A stretch of DNA of 64,000 nt from Rikenellaceae bacterium (lineage in GTDB: Bacteria; Bacteroidota; Bacteroidia; Bacteroidales; UBA932): positions 1-64,000 of the forward strand of contig JALEPJ010000009.1 in NCBI GenBank assembly GCA_022766385.1. The letters run 5' to 3'. Made by a program: the position numbers and the translations under genes. Of this stretch, positions 1 to 8,427 are shown piece by piece. How positions within the stretch are numbered: the stretch's first letter is position 1; the number at the start of each line of letters is the position of its first letter. Below the pieces are notes generated by a model. That model was not told the DNA's origin. It searched no databases and saw only the letters and a program-made list of their open reading frames with translations.

Positions 1-978
1 AAGATATCGTCCGTACTGCATATACAGCGCTGATAATGGATCGTCGGGGATAACTAAACTTACTCTGTCAAAGTATTCCCGGAAGGCTTTCAAATGTCTT
101 TCTTTCAGTGTCTTGAATGATTTTGAAGCGGCATGATTGAGAGTTTTGCAGACTGCGCTCTCAATTGAGCCTTTTTCATGGTTGTAATCTGTTTGGGCAC
201 CGGTCAAAATAAGGATATGCCTGGCTCCCTTGACTATTAATGAGTCTCCGCGGGGATGGATTTTTCCGTCTGTTATGACTCTTGTCCTTGAGTAGAATGA
301 AACACCTGGAGCATCTGTTCCGCTATTGAGGGTCCCTTTAAGAATCAGGTCATTGCCTTCTGTGGCTGTTTCCTTAATTCTGGAAGGTCTGTCATATCGT
401 AAACTGAAGTCCTGTGGCTTAGTGTCTGTTATACTTGTGACGATGACTTCGTCTGCAATGGAGGAAAAATACTCCCTGGATTCTTGTACCGTCGTGCTAT
501 TTATCTCCACGTAACAGGTCGCATCATCGAGGGAAAGTTTTCTTGAATATCCCAGAGTATCAATTGACTCGGAAATCCGTCGAATTCCAAGTTGCCCCAA
601 GGTCTGATAGGAACCATATTGTGGAGAGGAGCCTCCTTTGCCCCCGCATCTGAAGTGTTTATACATAAGTTCCTGGGCTGCAAGGTTGTCACCCTCCAGT
701 AGTTTCTGGCGGATTAGTGGGAGCCATTTGAGGGCCTCGGGATTGTCTGTCTCCTGCACGGATCCGGACCACATGCTTTCCTCATTCAGGATTACCCTTT
801 CATAGTCAATGCCTCCGTATGGCATTGCACCAATCTTCCCGTTCCCCAGAGGCAAGCTCTCTTCCCACATAGCCGCAGGAGATCGGAAGGAAATTTCAAG
901 TCCTTTCGAGTCTCTACCAGTGCATCTGCAGGACGATAATGCTATTAGAAGCAATACAAATGGAACTATTCTTTTCAT
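1..978 (-). CDS. GH95 family glycoside hydrolase lipoprotein (alpha-L-fucosidase-like), 3' end cut by window edge
   Basis: The frame is open from ATG at 978 to the window edge (326 codons), so the C-terminal part is missing. Residues 1-17 form a lipoprotein signal ending in LSSC, so the protein is probably anchored in the cell envelope. Residues 38-52 read WEESLPLGNGKIGAM, followed by GG and LNEESMWSG, the N-terminal signature of GH95. Members cleave alpha-1,2-linked L-fucose (some alpha-L-galactose) from glycans. The catalytic residues of the family lie further downstream and are not in the window. The gene is divergent from a GH31 enzyme, which suggests joint glycan breakdown. Family assignment is firm; the exact sugar is inferred. 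Confidence 0.88.
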   Translation of the reverse strand, partial: MKRIVPFVLLLIALSSCRCTGRDSKGLEISFRSPAAMWEESLPLGNGKIGAMPYGGIDYERVILNEESMWSGSVQETDNPEALKWLPLIRQKLLEGDNLAAQELMYKHFRCGGKGGSSPQYGSYQTLGQLGIRRISESIDTLGYSRKLSLDDATCYVEINSTTVQESREYFSSIADEVIVTSITDTKPQDFSLRYDRPSRIKETATEGNDLILKGTLNSGTDAPGVSFYSRTRVITDGKIHPRGDSLIVKGARHILILTGAQTDYNHEKGSIESAVCKTLNHAASKSFKTLKERHLKAFREYFDRVSLVIPDDPLSALYMQYGRYL

Positions 979-1081
979 GCGCTTGTGCTTTGTTGCTGAA
1001 TGTTTATACTTTGTTGCTATGTTAATTCCAATATCCTATGATACTGGACCGAATGCCGGTTTTTTTTATTTATTTTTGTTG

Positions 1082-1089
1082 CAAAGGTA
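1082..1089 (-). promoter_or_regulatory. -7 promoter element for the GH95 gene
   Basis: The minus strand reads TACCTTTG, an exact match to the Bacteroides -7 consensus TAnnTTTG, about 100 bases upstream of the GH95 start. No clear TTTG -33 box is present at the usual spacing. Confidence 0.4.
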
Positions 1090-1116
1090 GTCATCTTTTC
1101 TCTCCACATATGACAC

Positions 1117-1124
1117 TAAATTTG
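1117..1124 (+). promoter_or_regulatory. -7 promoter element for the GH31 gene
   Basis: TAAATTTG matches TAnnTTTG and lies 24 bases before the GH31 start codon. It is 28 bases from the divergent GH95 -7 element, so both genes appear to be driven from one compact divergent region. Confidence 0.4.
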
Positions 1125-1148
1125 AATAATATGCAATAATTTGATACA

Positions 1149-3380
1149 ATGAGTTTTATGAAAAGGTTTATCACACTTACAGTTTCTCTGCTAATCTGTG
1201 CCATAGCTTTTGCACAGCCCCCATATCTTCAGAGCTCAACATACGATGTAAGCAAGGATTTTGAGGATTATTCTCATAATTATTTCTTTGCTGACGCAGT
1301 ATCAGACGTCAACCCTGCAGATGCATCAGGTCATATCAGTTGGAAACGTCACAGTCTCTTCTCCCGTCAGGCATTCAATACAACAACAACGGCGATGCGA
1401 CCTCTGAAGATGCTTGATTTTCCGGGCACGGAGTATGATAATGACCCAACACTTCCATTCAAGATAGATTTCGTCGGGCCTAGAACCGTCAGAGTAAGGA
1501 TATATACATCTCCTGTTGTAATACCGGAGAGTGAAAAATCCCTGATGCTTGCTGAGGGACAGCCATCAGTTGGAACTCCTTGGAAGTATTCAAAGGTAGG
1601 CAGCGAGCATAGATGGACCGGAGAACACGGTTCTCTTGCTCTTGACGAGAATCCTTTCCGTATTGTTATATATGATAGGGAAGGAAAGGAACTTACGGAC
1701 ACCAGAACTTTTTCCGACAACGATTCCACCCAGGTTCCGACCCATCCTTTCCAATTCATAAGAAGAGCTTCTGACAATCGAAGAAGCATCAATCCTGTTT
1801 TTGCCCTGCATGCTAATGAAAGAATAGTGGGGTGTGGAGAATCTTCAAGCTCTATCAATAAGATTGGCCAGAAACTCAATCTCTTTGTTACGGACCCTCA
1901 GAGTCCGGAAACTCCTGATATGTATAAGCCTATTCCATTCTTCTTCAGCAACCGCGGTTATGGAGTGTTTATGCATACTTCAGCTCCTGTAACATGTGAT
2001 TTCGGCAATACTCATGCTCCTGCAATGAAACTCTTTATGGAAGATGAAACTATGGACTTCTTCATTTTCCTGGGTACACCTAAAGAGATTCTGGATGCTT
2101 ATACAGATCTTACCGGAAAGGCAGAGATGCCTCCTGTATGGAGTTTTGGAACCTGGATGAGCCGAATAACCTACCTCGCACAGGATGAAGTATATGATGT
2201 TGCTGCCAATCTGCGCAGCCATAGGATTCCTTCAGATGTTATCCATATTGATACCGGATGGTTTGAAACGGACTGGGAATGTGACTATGAGTTCGCACCA
2301 AGCCGTTTCAGCGATGCATCAAAGATGATGGACGATCTTTACAAGGATGGATTCCATATTTGTCTCTGGCAGCTACCGTACTTTACACCTCACAATAAGT
2401 ATTACAAAGAACTTATTGACAAGGGCCTTTATGTAAAGAATCAGAAAGGCGGTCTTCCATTTGAGGATGTTGTACTCGACTTCTCAAATCCGCAGACAGT
2501 AGAATGGTATCAGGGTAAGATTGAGGGCTTGCTTAAAATCGGTGTCGGTGCCATCAAAGGTGATTTTGGTGAAGGAGCACCTTTGACGGGATACTATGCA
2601 TCAGGAAAGAGTGGACTTTACGAACATAATCTATATCCTCTTAGATATAACAAGGCACTGTCAGATATAATAAAGAAGACCAATGGGCAGAGAATAATGT
2701 GGTCGAGAAGTGCATGGGCCGGTTCTCAAAGATATCCGCTTCACTGGGGAGGAGATGCTTCCAATACTGATGTGGGTATGCAGACTACCCTCCGTTGCGG
2801 ACTGTCTTTCGGACTTAGCGGTTTTGCCTTCTGGAGTCATGATATGGGCGGTTTTGTTCAGAGTACACCTGAAGGACTTTATCGAAGGTGGCTTCCATTT
2901 GGATTCCTTACCTCACATACACGTGCTCACGGTGCTCCTCCGACTGAACCTTGGCTCTACAATGAGAGCTTTACAGATGCATTCAGGGCATCCGCTGAGT
3001 TGAAGTATAAGTTGATGCCTTATATTTTGGAGCAGGCCGAGGACTGTGTCGCAAATGGATTGCCTATGCTGAGGGCTCTTCTGATTGAATATCCTGAAGA
3101 TCCTTATGTATGGACATTGGATGATGAGTATCTATTTGGCTCTGACATTCTTGTCGCTCCTCTTTTTGAAGAAACAACTTCGAGGGATGTGTACCTTCCT
3201 GAAGGAAAGTGGGTGGACTATCAAAACAAGAAGGTTTATAAGGCAGGTTGGAATAGAATTGAGGCAGGAGATATACCTTGTATAATCCTTGTTAAGAAAG
3301 GTGCTGTTATCCCTCATGTTCCGATTGCACAATCTACTTCCGAAATAGATTGGAGCAAGCAGTATGATGTGAAATATTAG
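1149..3380 (+). CDS. Secreted GH31 glycoside hydrolase, alpha-xylosidase-like
   Basis: The protein of 743 residues has a signal peptide (MKRFITLTVSLLICAIAFAQ; the true start may be the second Met at 1158). The GH31 catalytic barrel covers roughly residues 330-640. The nucleophile is Asp472 in IKGDFGEG and the likely acid/base is Asp536 in HWGGDAS, followed by LSFGLSGFAFWSHDMGGF. This layout resembles the YicI-type alpha-xylosidases more than the alpha-glucosidases. GH31 enzymes remove terminal alpha-xylose or alpha-glucose with retention. The divergent neighbour is a GH95 fucosidase-like gene, which would fit xyloglucan side chains, but no SusC/SusD pair is visible here. Alpha-glucosidase or alpha-galactosidase activity remains possible. 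Confidence 0.88.
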   Translation: MSFMKRFITLTVSLLICAIAFAQPPYLQSSTYDVSKDFEDYSHNYFFADAVSDVNPADASGHISWKRHSLFSRQAFNTTTTAMRPLKMLDFPGTEYDNDPTLPFKIDFVGPRTVRVRIYTSPVVIPESEKSLMLAEGQPSVGTPWKYSKVGSEHRWTGEHGSLALDENPFRIVIYDREGKELTDTRTFSDNDSTQVPTHPFQFIRRASDNRRSINPVFALHANERIVGCGESSSSINKIGQKLNLFVTDPQSPETPDMYKPIPFFFSNRGYGVFMHTSAPVTCDFGNTHAPAMKLFMEDETMDFFIFLGTPKEILDAYTDLTGKAEMPPVWSFGTWMSRITYLAQDEVYDVAANLRSHRIPSDVIHIDTGWFETDWECDYEFAPSRFSDASKMMDDLYKDGFHICLWQLPYFTPHNKYYKELIDKGLYVKNQKGGLPFEDVVLDFSNPQTVEWYQGKIEGLLKIGVGAIKGDFGEGAPLTGYYASGKSGLYEHNLYPLRYNKALSDIIKKTNGQRIMWSRSAWAGSQRYPLHWGGDASNTDVGMQTTLRCGLSFGLSGFAFWSHDMGGFVQSTPEGLYRRWLPFGFLTSHTRAHGAPPTEPWLYNESFTDAFRASAELKYKLMPYILEQAEDCVANGLPMLRALLIEYPEDPYVWTLDDEYLFGSDILVAPLFEETTSRDVYLPEGKWVDYQNKKVYKAGWNRIEAGDIPCIILVKKGAVIPHVPIAQSTSEIDWSKQYDVKY

Positions 3381-3414
3381 TAGCAGATTATCAAGATCAA
3401 AATTCTCGCAAATA

Positions 3415-4179
3415 ATGGACAAGTTTGTTAAATCAGTAGCGGCTTTTCTTTTGCTTCTATGCACACTAAGCTGCAATGACATAGCCCTGAAAACGGGTCA
3501 TTATGAACTGAATGAAACCGAAGCTCTCGCAGAGGGGCGCACTGACTCTATAAGCATAAGCACAAGTGTTGAGTATCCAAGGTCCGGACTGCGGAGACAG
3601 GCGCGCGAAAAGATTTGCGACAGCATTGTCAAATTGTGCTACGGAATCAGTAGCTGTGATGTCGAGGCTGCCGCAAGGCAATGGGCAGACAGTTGCATCG
3701 CCGAATATAGGGAGGAGGGCAATGAACTTCTGAAGTATTTGAACGACAATGGCGAGAACGAGCCTATTGCCGCCTTATCATGGGAAAGGTCATTGAACGG
3801 ATATATAGCCGGAGGACACGGGGATATCATTTCCTATATCGTCAGCTCTTACGATTTTTCCGGAGGTGCCCACGGCTCTTCTTCTGAGCTTGCTATCAAT
3901 TTCAATAAGAAGAGCGGTGAAATTATTGATGAGGATGATATCTTCGCTGAGGGCTCAGGTATTGAACTCTCTGAACTGCTCTCGACACATCTCCAGGCAG
4001 TCTTTGACGATGAGACATATAACTCATTATTCATCAAGAATATTGAGCCAAATGGAAATTTCTTCGTAAGCGAGGAGGGGGTAACCTACATTTACGGCCA
4101 ATACGAGATCGGACCGTATTATCTGGGCATCATCAAGCTTACATTGCCTTGGGAAGAGCTTGAAGGCTTGCTCAAGTAG
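3415..4179 (+). CDS. DUF3298/RsiV-like lipoprotein
   Basis: The protein of 254 residues starts with a lipoprotein signal peptide (lipobox LCTLSC, Cys20). The C-terminal half has the DUF3298 pattern: YDFSGGAHGSSS near residues 145-156 and YEIGPYYLGIIKLTLPWEEL at the end. Related proteins (PdaC and RsiV) carry DUF4163 plus DUF3298 and sit outside the cytoplasmic membrane; the biochemical role of the stand-alone form is unknown. The gene follows the GH31 gene by 34 bases and may be co-transcribed. Confidence 0.75.
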   Translation: MDKFVKSVAAFLLLLCTLSCNDIALKTGHYELNETEALAEGRTDSISISTSVEYPRSGLRRQAREKICDSIVKLCYGISSCDVEAAARQWADSCIAEYREEGNELLKYLNDNGENEPIAALSWERSLNGYIAGGHGDIISYIVSSYDFSGGAHGSSSELAINFNKKSGEIIDEDDIFAEGSGIELSELLSTHLQAVFDDETYNSLFIKNIEPNGNFFVSEEGVTYIYGQYEIGPYYLGIIKLTLPWEELEGLLK

Positions 4180-4246
4180 AGGCAGCGTCCGAAGTTCATC
4201 TAATTTTCATATACGAATTGGTGTCAGAGTCGCTTCGTACTTTGAA

Positions 4247-5122
4247 TCAGTCAATTATTATCTTATATGAAGCTTTGAAAATCTTGCCCGGAGCAAGTGA
4301 GTTAATCCAGTCTCGCTCAGAGAATTGTCCAGAATATCCTACTCTGTCGCAGCGTCCGTACCACGGTTCGATGCAGACGAAAGGAGCATTTTTGTACGGC
4401 GGCGACCAAAGGCCAACTACAGGAGCATCGAAGAGTACGCTCAGCCAAGGATTGCCGTCTGGCGCATGCAATGTGACTCTGTGCAATTGGCCATCCTGGA
4501 GCATTAGAGTGTCAATGCTGTCAAAGGTATCTGACTCAAGCGGATAGAGTCCATCGGCCCTAGTCTCGAGATAATATCTTGCATTGGTGTCCACGCAGCC
4601 CTTTTCCGTAATCTTGATGCATTCCAGCCCCTCGCTCCGATCAAAAGAAAAGTATCCTCTTGCCCTGCTATTCGGATCATAATAAGGATAATTGAATGCC
4701 GGATGTGCCCCAATCTGGAAATACATCGTCTCATAACCTTTGTTCTCAACCTCCCATGATACATCTATTTCATTGTCCCTCAGCCTATAAGATATTGTCA
4801 ACGCAAAAGGCCAAGGGAAGCTCTCCATAGTTTGCAGATCTGAATCAAGACGGTAGCTGATGCTATCATCCGTATGAGAGAGGAGTGTAAAGTCCATATC
4901 TCGGGCAAAGCCGTGCTGCCCAAGCAGGTATTGCTTTTCGCCGACCCGGTAACGGCCTTCCCAGAGGCTGCCGACAATGGGGAAGAGTACCGGCGAGTGT
5001 CTGCCCCAGAAGGTCGGATCCGCCTGCCAGAGGTACTCAATATCGCCTTTCTTGATACTGGTCAATTCTGCTCCGTGCTTGCTGACACTTATTGAAATAG
5101 TCTGATTTTTCAATTTTTCCAT
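4247..5122 (-). CDS. Aldose 1-epimerase family protein (LacX-like mutarotase fold)
   Basis: From the start at 5122 the protein has 291 residues. It has the galactose mutarotase-like fold: HGAELTSIKKGDIEYLWQAD near the N-terminus, FWGRHSPVLFPIVG, HGFARD, IGAHPAFNYP and a C-terminal FVCIEPWYG. The His in HGFARD, the His in GAHPAF and the Glu in CIEPW correspond to the sugar-binding residues of the family. It probably interconverts anomers of a hexose or hexose phosphate in the cytoplasm, as no signal peptide is present. The frame is open up to an ATG at 5215, but that extension is charged and unlike the family, so 5122 is preferred. Confidence 0.8.
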   Translation of the reverse strand: MEKLKNQTISISVSKHGAELTSIKKGDIEYLWQADPTFWGRHSPVLFPIVGSLWEGRYRVGEKQYLLGQHGFARDMDFTLLSHTDDSISYRLDSDLQTMESFPWPFALTISYRLRDNEIDVSWEVENKGYETMYFQIGAHPAFNYPYYDPNSRARGYFSFDRSEGLECIKITEKGCVDTNARYYLETRADGLYPLESDTFDSIDTLMLQDGQLHRVTLHAPDGNPWLSVLFDAPVVGLWSPPYKNAPFVCIEPWYGRCDRVGYSGQFSERDWINSLAPGKIFKASYKIIID

Positions 5123-5400
5123 ATTTTGCTGATTTGAAATAAGCTTATTCTTTCTTCTGGCATCGTACCAAGCATCCGTAGGCTCTTTGGGAGTCAATGC
5201 AAGGCATGATATCATCTTTTGAGTTGCAGGATACCAAACAGTTTAGGAACAGAGCCGAAATATAGCCATCTGCAAATATATACAAATACGGGTGAATTCC
5301 CATAAATCAAAGATGAGGTTCATACTTGGAATAACAAACATAGGGGGAAGTTCACAAAAAAGGGAAGTATACAGGTGGGCGAATGTTTTTATGTATATGC

Positions 5401-5430
5401 TTTGAAATATTCATCTTATTGCTATTTTTG
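5401..5430 (+). promoter_or_regulatory. Promoter of the porin-transporter operon
   Basis: A -33 TTTG at 5401-5404 and a -7 TATTTTTG at 5423-5430, separated by 18 bases. Predicted transcription start is near 5437, 15 bases before the chosen start codon at 5452, which supports that start over the upstream ATG at 5383. Confidence 0.6.
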
Positions 5431-5451
5431 CGCTTGACTATACGTAAGCCT

Positions 5452-6459
5452 ATGAGAAAGACTTTATTATTAGCTGTTTTGGCTACGATTAGAATCGTTC
5501 CAGCCTTTGCGCAGAATCATGTTGATGAAGCCTATGCTGATATTAGAACAGGATTCGCCCAGTCTGTTCAGAGTGGCGAGTATCAAGGGGGATTTCACGT
5601 AGATTATCTCAATATCCATCTTAAAGGCCATGTTTCAGACAACATTACCTACGTCCTAAGACATCGTCTGACCAAGGCAGCTTACTCAGAAAAGAATCCG
5701 CTTAACGCGACTGACTTCGCTTGGATGACCTGGCAGGCCAGCCAGAAGTTCTCCTTGACCGCGGGCAAACATCCTGTGTGGTTCGGTAGTTTCGAGTTTG
5801 ATGATGATCCTATAGATGTTTTCTATTGGTCCAAATCTATTGCTGACTTATATCAGTATTTTACCCTGGGTGTGACCGGAACATACGAAGTAGCTCCGTC
5901 TCAGAGTATCTCCTTGCAGTTTAGCCAATCACCGCTTTCGCGAGGTATTACAAACTGCTTCAGTTACTCGCTCTATTGGAATGGCCGAATTGCGCCTTTC
6001 TGGAAGACTACATGGAGCGTCAATTTCGTTGACAATGAGCTCGGTACTATGATGAACTACATTGTACTCGGAAACCGTTTCCTCATCTGTAATCTTCAGC
6101 TTGATGCAGATTTTATCAATAAAGTCGCGCTCGCGAACCAACAGAAGCCTTTCTTCTCCGACGGCGCTATTATGCTCAATAGCAAATACAAGCTCGGAAA
6201 ATTCAATCTCTGCGCAAAGGCTACATATGATTTCAATGATGCTGGAAACGGTGACTTCTCTGCGGGAGGCATCGGCAGTTGGGATGTAGTCGTTCCAGCA
6301 GGATATGAGGCTTGGCAGTTTGCTGCCGGTTTTGAATATTTCCCTCTTGGAAACAAAAATCTAAGGATTCACGCCTTCTATGACAGGATTTCCACACTTC
6401 CTGACCGCAATGCCCTCGAATTGGGCTTGACCTGGCGTTTTGATCTGTTTAAAAGATAA
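5452..6459 (+). CDS. Outer-membrane porin, OprO/OprP-like
   Basis: Starting at 5452 the protein has 335 residues with a signal peptide (MRKTLLLAVLATIRIVPAFAQ). The rest alternates short polar and aromatic segments typical of a beta barrel and ends in LGLTWRFDLFKR, with aromatics near the C-terminus. The pattern fits the phosphate-selective porin family (OprO/P), such as the TAGKHPVWFGSFEFDDDP strand near residue 105. It is expected to be a passive outer-membrane channel. It lies 15 bases before the Gate-domain inner-membrane transporter and shares its promoter, so the two probably move the same solute. The substrate cannot be read from the sequence. Confidence 0.72.
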   Translation: MRKTLLLAVLATIRIVPAFAQNHVDEAYADIRTGFAQSVQSGEYQGGFHVDYLNIHLKGHVSDNITYVLRHRLTKAAYSEKNPLNATDFAWMTWQASQKFSLTAGKHPVWFGSFEFDDDPIDVFYWSKSIADLYQYFTLGVTGTYEVAPSQSISLQFSQSPLSRGITNCFSYSLYWNGRIAPFWKTTWSVNFVDNELGTMMNYIVLGNRFLICNLQLDADFINKVALANQQKPFFSDGAIMLNSKYKLGKFNLCAKATYDFNDAGNGDFSAGGIGSWDVVVPAGYEAWQFAAGFEYFPLGNKNLRIHAFYDRISTLPDRNALELGLTWRFDLFKR

Positions 6460-6474
6460 AAACTGATAAACAAT

Positions 6475-8148
6475 ATGGGTAATAAAAAGAAACTCATTCC
6501 GTCAGGAGTATGGTGTATCCTGGTAATAGTGCTTGTATTTAGCTATATGGGCTCTGTTATGGGCTTCACGAATATGCTGAATACTATGATGAAGACAGCT
6601 CACGATCTTCTTATCAATACTGTCTTCTATTTGATGGGTATGTGTGTGCTTACGGGCGCTCTTGGAAAACTACTGGTGGATTTCGGCGTTGTGGATCTTC
6701 TTCAGAAAGCGCTAAGACCTATTATGAAACCGCTCTTCAATCTTCCTGGAGTGGCTTCACTTGGAGCTGTTCTCACTTTCCTCAGTGACAATCCTGCTAT
6801 CATTTCCTTGTGTCAAGACAAAACATTCTCAAGCTGTTTCAAGAAGTACCAGCATATCTCACTTATCAATTTCGGTACTACCTTCGGAATGGGTCTCCTT
6901 GTAATCATCTTTATGATGGGGCAGGGTTATTTTACCGCTCCGCTCATCGGACTTGTAGGTGCTGTTGTGGGATGTATCATCACTACAAGACTTATGCAGT
7001 ACTTTACCTGCAAAGACCATCCGGAATATCGTACTCAGAATGCAATCAGTGATGAAGATCTTGAGAGAATTGAAGAAGACAATAAAGCTAAGGAAAACGA
7101 AAAGCATCAGTCTGCATTCATACGCATACTGAACGCACTTCTTGACGGAGGTAAAAGCGGTGTTGATATAGGTCTTGCCATCATCCCCGGAGTTGTTGTC
7201 ATATCCACTTTTGTGATGATGCTGACATTCGGAGGAACCGTAGAAGGTGTTGATTCATTTGGCAATGACATAGTCGTATATACCGGAGGCGCTTATCAGG
7301 GAACAAAGCTGCTCCCTTGGATTGCCGGAAAAATCAATTTTGTTTTCAAATGGCTCTTCGGATTCTCTGCTCCTGAATTGGTGGCATTCCCAATAACAGC
7401 TCTCGGAGCTGTAGGTGCAGCCCTTGGCCTCATACCAGAATTTGCTAGCAAGGGCATCATTGATGGCAATGCGATTGCAGTATTTACGGCAATGGGAATG
7501 TGCTGGAGCGGCTTCCTCAGCACTCACGCCGCTACCCTTGATTCGCTAGGCTACCGTTCGCTCATCTCCCGAGCATATACCAGCCATTTCCTCGCAGGAA
7601 TTGGTGCCGGCATTTTCACTCATTGGCTCTATGTTGGAATTACTTTCATTGCTTCACTTTTTGCCCATCAACCGGTTTGGGAAACCGAAGCTCAGGCTTG
7701 GAATGTGATGCAGGAACAGCCATATCAGGTTCAACTTGCCTGTTTGGAAGACAGTACATATGTTGTAAAGAACTGGTTCGGAACCGACCAGAATCTGGAG
7801 TTCAAGGTGAATGACGATAAATCCATCACCATCACCAACGCCTATGCAAGTTCAGACAACATATACTTTGTTTATGTTGATCCCAAAGCAAATGAAAGGG
7901 GGGATGTAGCCACTGCGAGCATATATACCACTGATGAGTATACTTATTTTGAAGGAAATGCAGAACACGGCCATATGTATATCTTTACTTGGCTCCGTGA
8001 TCACTCCAACCATTTGGTGAACGGAGGATATTATGAAATTACTTGGGGCGGTGACGAAAGGGAAACCGATTCTGAACTCAATGATAATATCCAGCAGGCA
8101 GTTGACATTCAGATAGATTCATTGAATAGAGCAGAAGCAGGAGGTTGA
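6475..8148 (+). CDS. Gate (nucleoside recognition) domain membrane transporter with a C-terminal extracytoplasmic domain
   Basis: The protein has 557 residues. Roughly residues 1-400 hold about ten hydrophobic segments, including the repeated Gate-like motif around SDNPAIISLCQDK (residues 102-114) and the matching half around AMGMCWSGFLSTHAATLDSLGY (residues 341-362). This resembles the YjiH/Gate family, often annotated as nucleoside-recognition permeases. After the last membrane segment comes a soluble stretch of about 155 residues (YVVKNWFGTDQNLEFKV onward) rich in beta-strand patterns, as seen in Bacteroidota lipoproteins. A periplasmic location for this tail is inferred. Substrate unknown. 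It forms an operon with the upstream porin. Confidence 0.7.
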   Translation: MGNKKKLIPSGVWCILVIVLVFSYMGSVMGFTNMLNTMMKTAHDLLINTVFYLMGMCVLTGALGKLLVDFGVVDLLQKALRPIMKPLFNLPGVASLGAVLTFLSDNPAIISLCQDKTFSSCFKKYQHISLINFGTTFGMGLLVIIFMMGQGYFTAPLIGLVGAVVGCIITTRLMQYFTCKDHPEYRTQNAISDEDLERIEEDNKAKENEKHQSAFIRILNALLDGGKSGVDIGLAIIPGVVVISTFVMMLTFGGTVEGVDSFGNDIVVYTGGAYQGTKLLPWIAGKINFVFKWLFGFSAPELVAFPITALGAVGAALGLIPEFASKGIIDGNAIAVFTAMGMCWSGFLSTHAATLDSLGYRSLISRAYTSHFLAGIGAGIFTHWLYVGITFIASLFAHQPVWETEAQAWNVMQEQPYQVQLACLEDSTYVVKNWFGTDQNLEFKVNDDKSITITNAYASSDNIYFVYVDPKANERGDVATASIYTTDEYTYFEGNAEHGHMYIFTWLRDHSNHLVNGGYYEITWGGDERETDSELNDNIQQAVDIQIDSLNRAEAGG

Positions 8149-8174
8149 CCCAAAAGGTCAGCTTCTGTTTTTTT
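8132..8174 (+). terminator. Intrinsic terminator of the porin-transporter operon
   Basis: CAGAAGC (8132-8138) pairs with GCTTCTG (8161-8167), with an inner TGACC/GGTCA stem and a CAAAA loop, followed by seven T. The 5' arm overlaps the last codons of the transporter gene. Confidence 0.75.
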
Positions 8175-8427
8175 GGGGGAGAGAGAAGTTCAGGAGGATA
8201 ACAACGGAAAACTAAATCCCTCCCACTCCTGCGGAGCGGAACTCTGGCGGAGCCTTCCGACAACTCATTATCACACTATATAATGTAAGAAACCGACCCT
8301 TTTGATGTGACCCCCAAAAGTTGGATGGTTTAACATTAGTTACGAGGACTTAGATTGGAAGAGAGCTCGGTATTGGGGTCGGCCCTCATAATAAACTGAA
8401 TGTATAAAGGATGAAGTATCCTAACCC
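8175..8427. other. Non-coding stretch with a possible IS-end remnant
   Basis: No plausible gene is seen. At 8306-8328 the sequence TGTGACCCCCAAAAGTTGGA resembles the terminal inverted repeat of IS3-family (IS150-group) elements, but no transposase frame follows on either side. The rest (8177-8300) contains short GC-rich inverted pieces such as CTCCTGCGGAG and is otherwise unassigned. Confidence 0.3.

Noticed and set aside
5123..5215. N-terminal extension of the mutarotase-like gene
   Set aside because: The 31 extra residues are charged and unlike the family; a -7 box at 5273-5280 does not exclude them, so this is a preference and not a proof.
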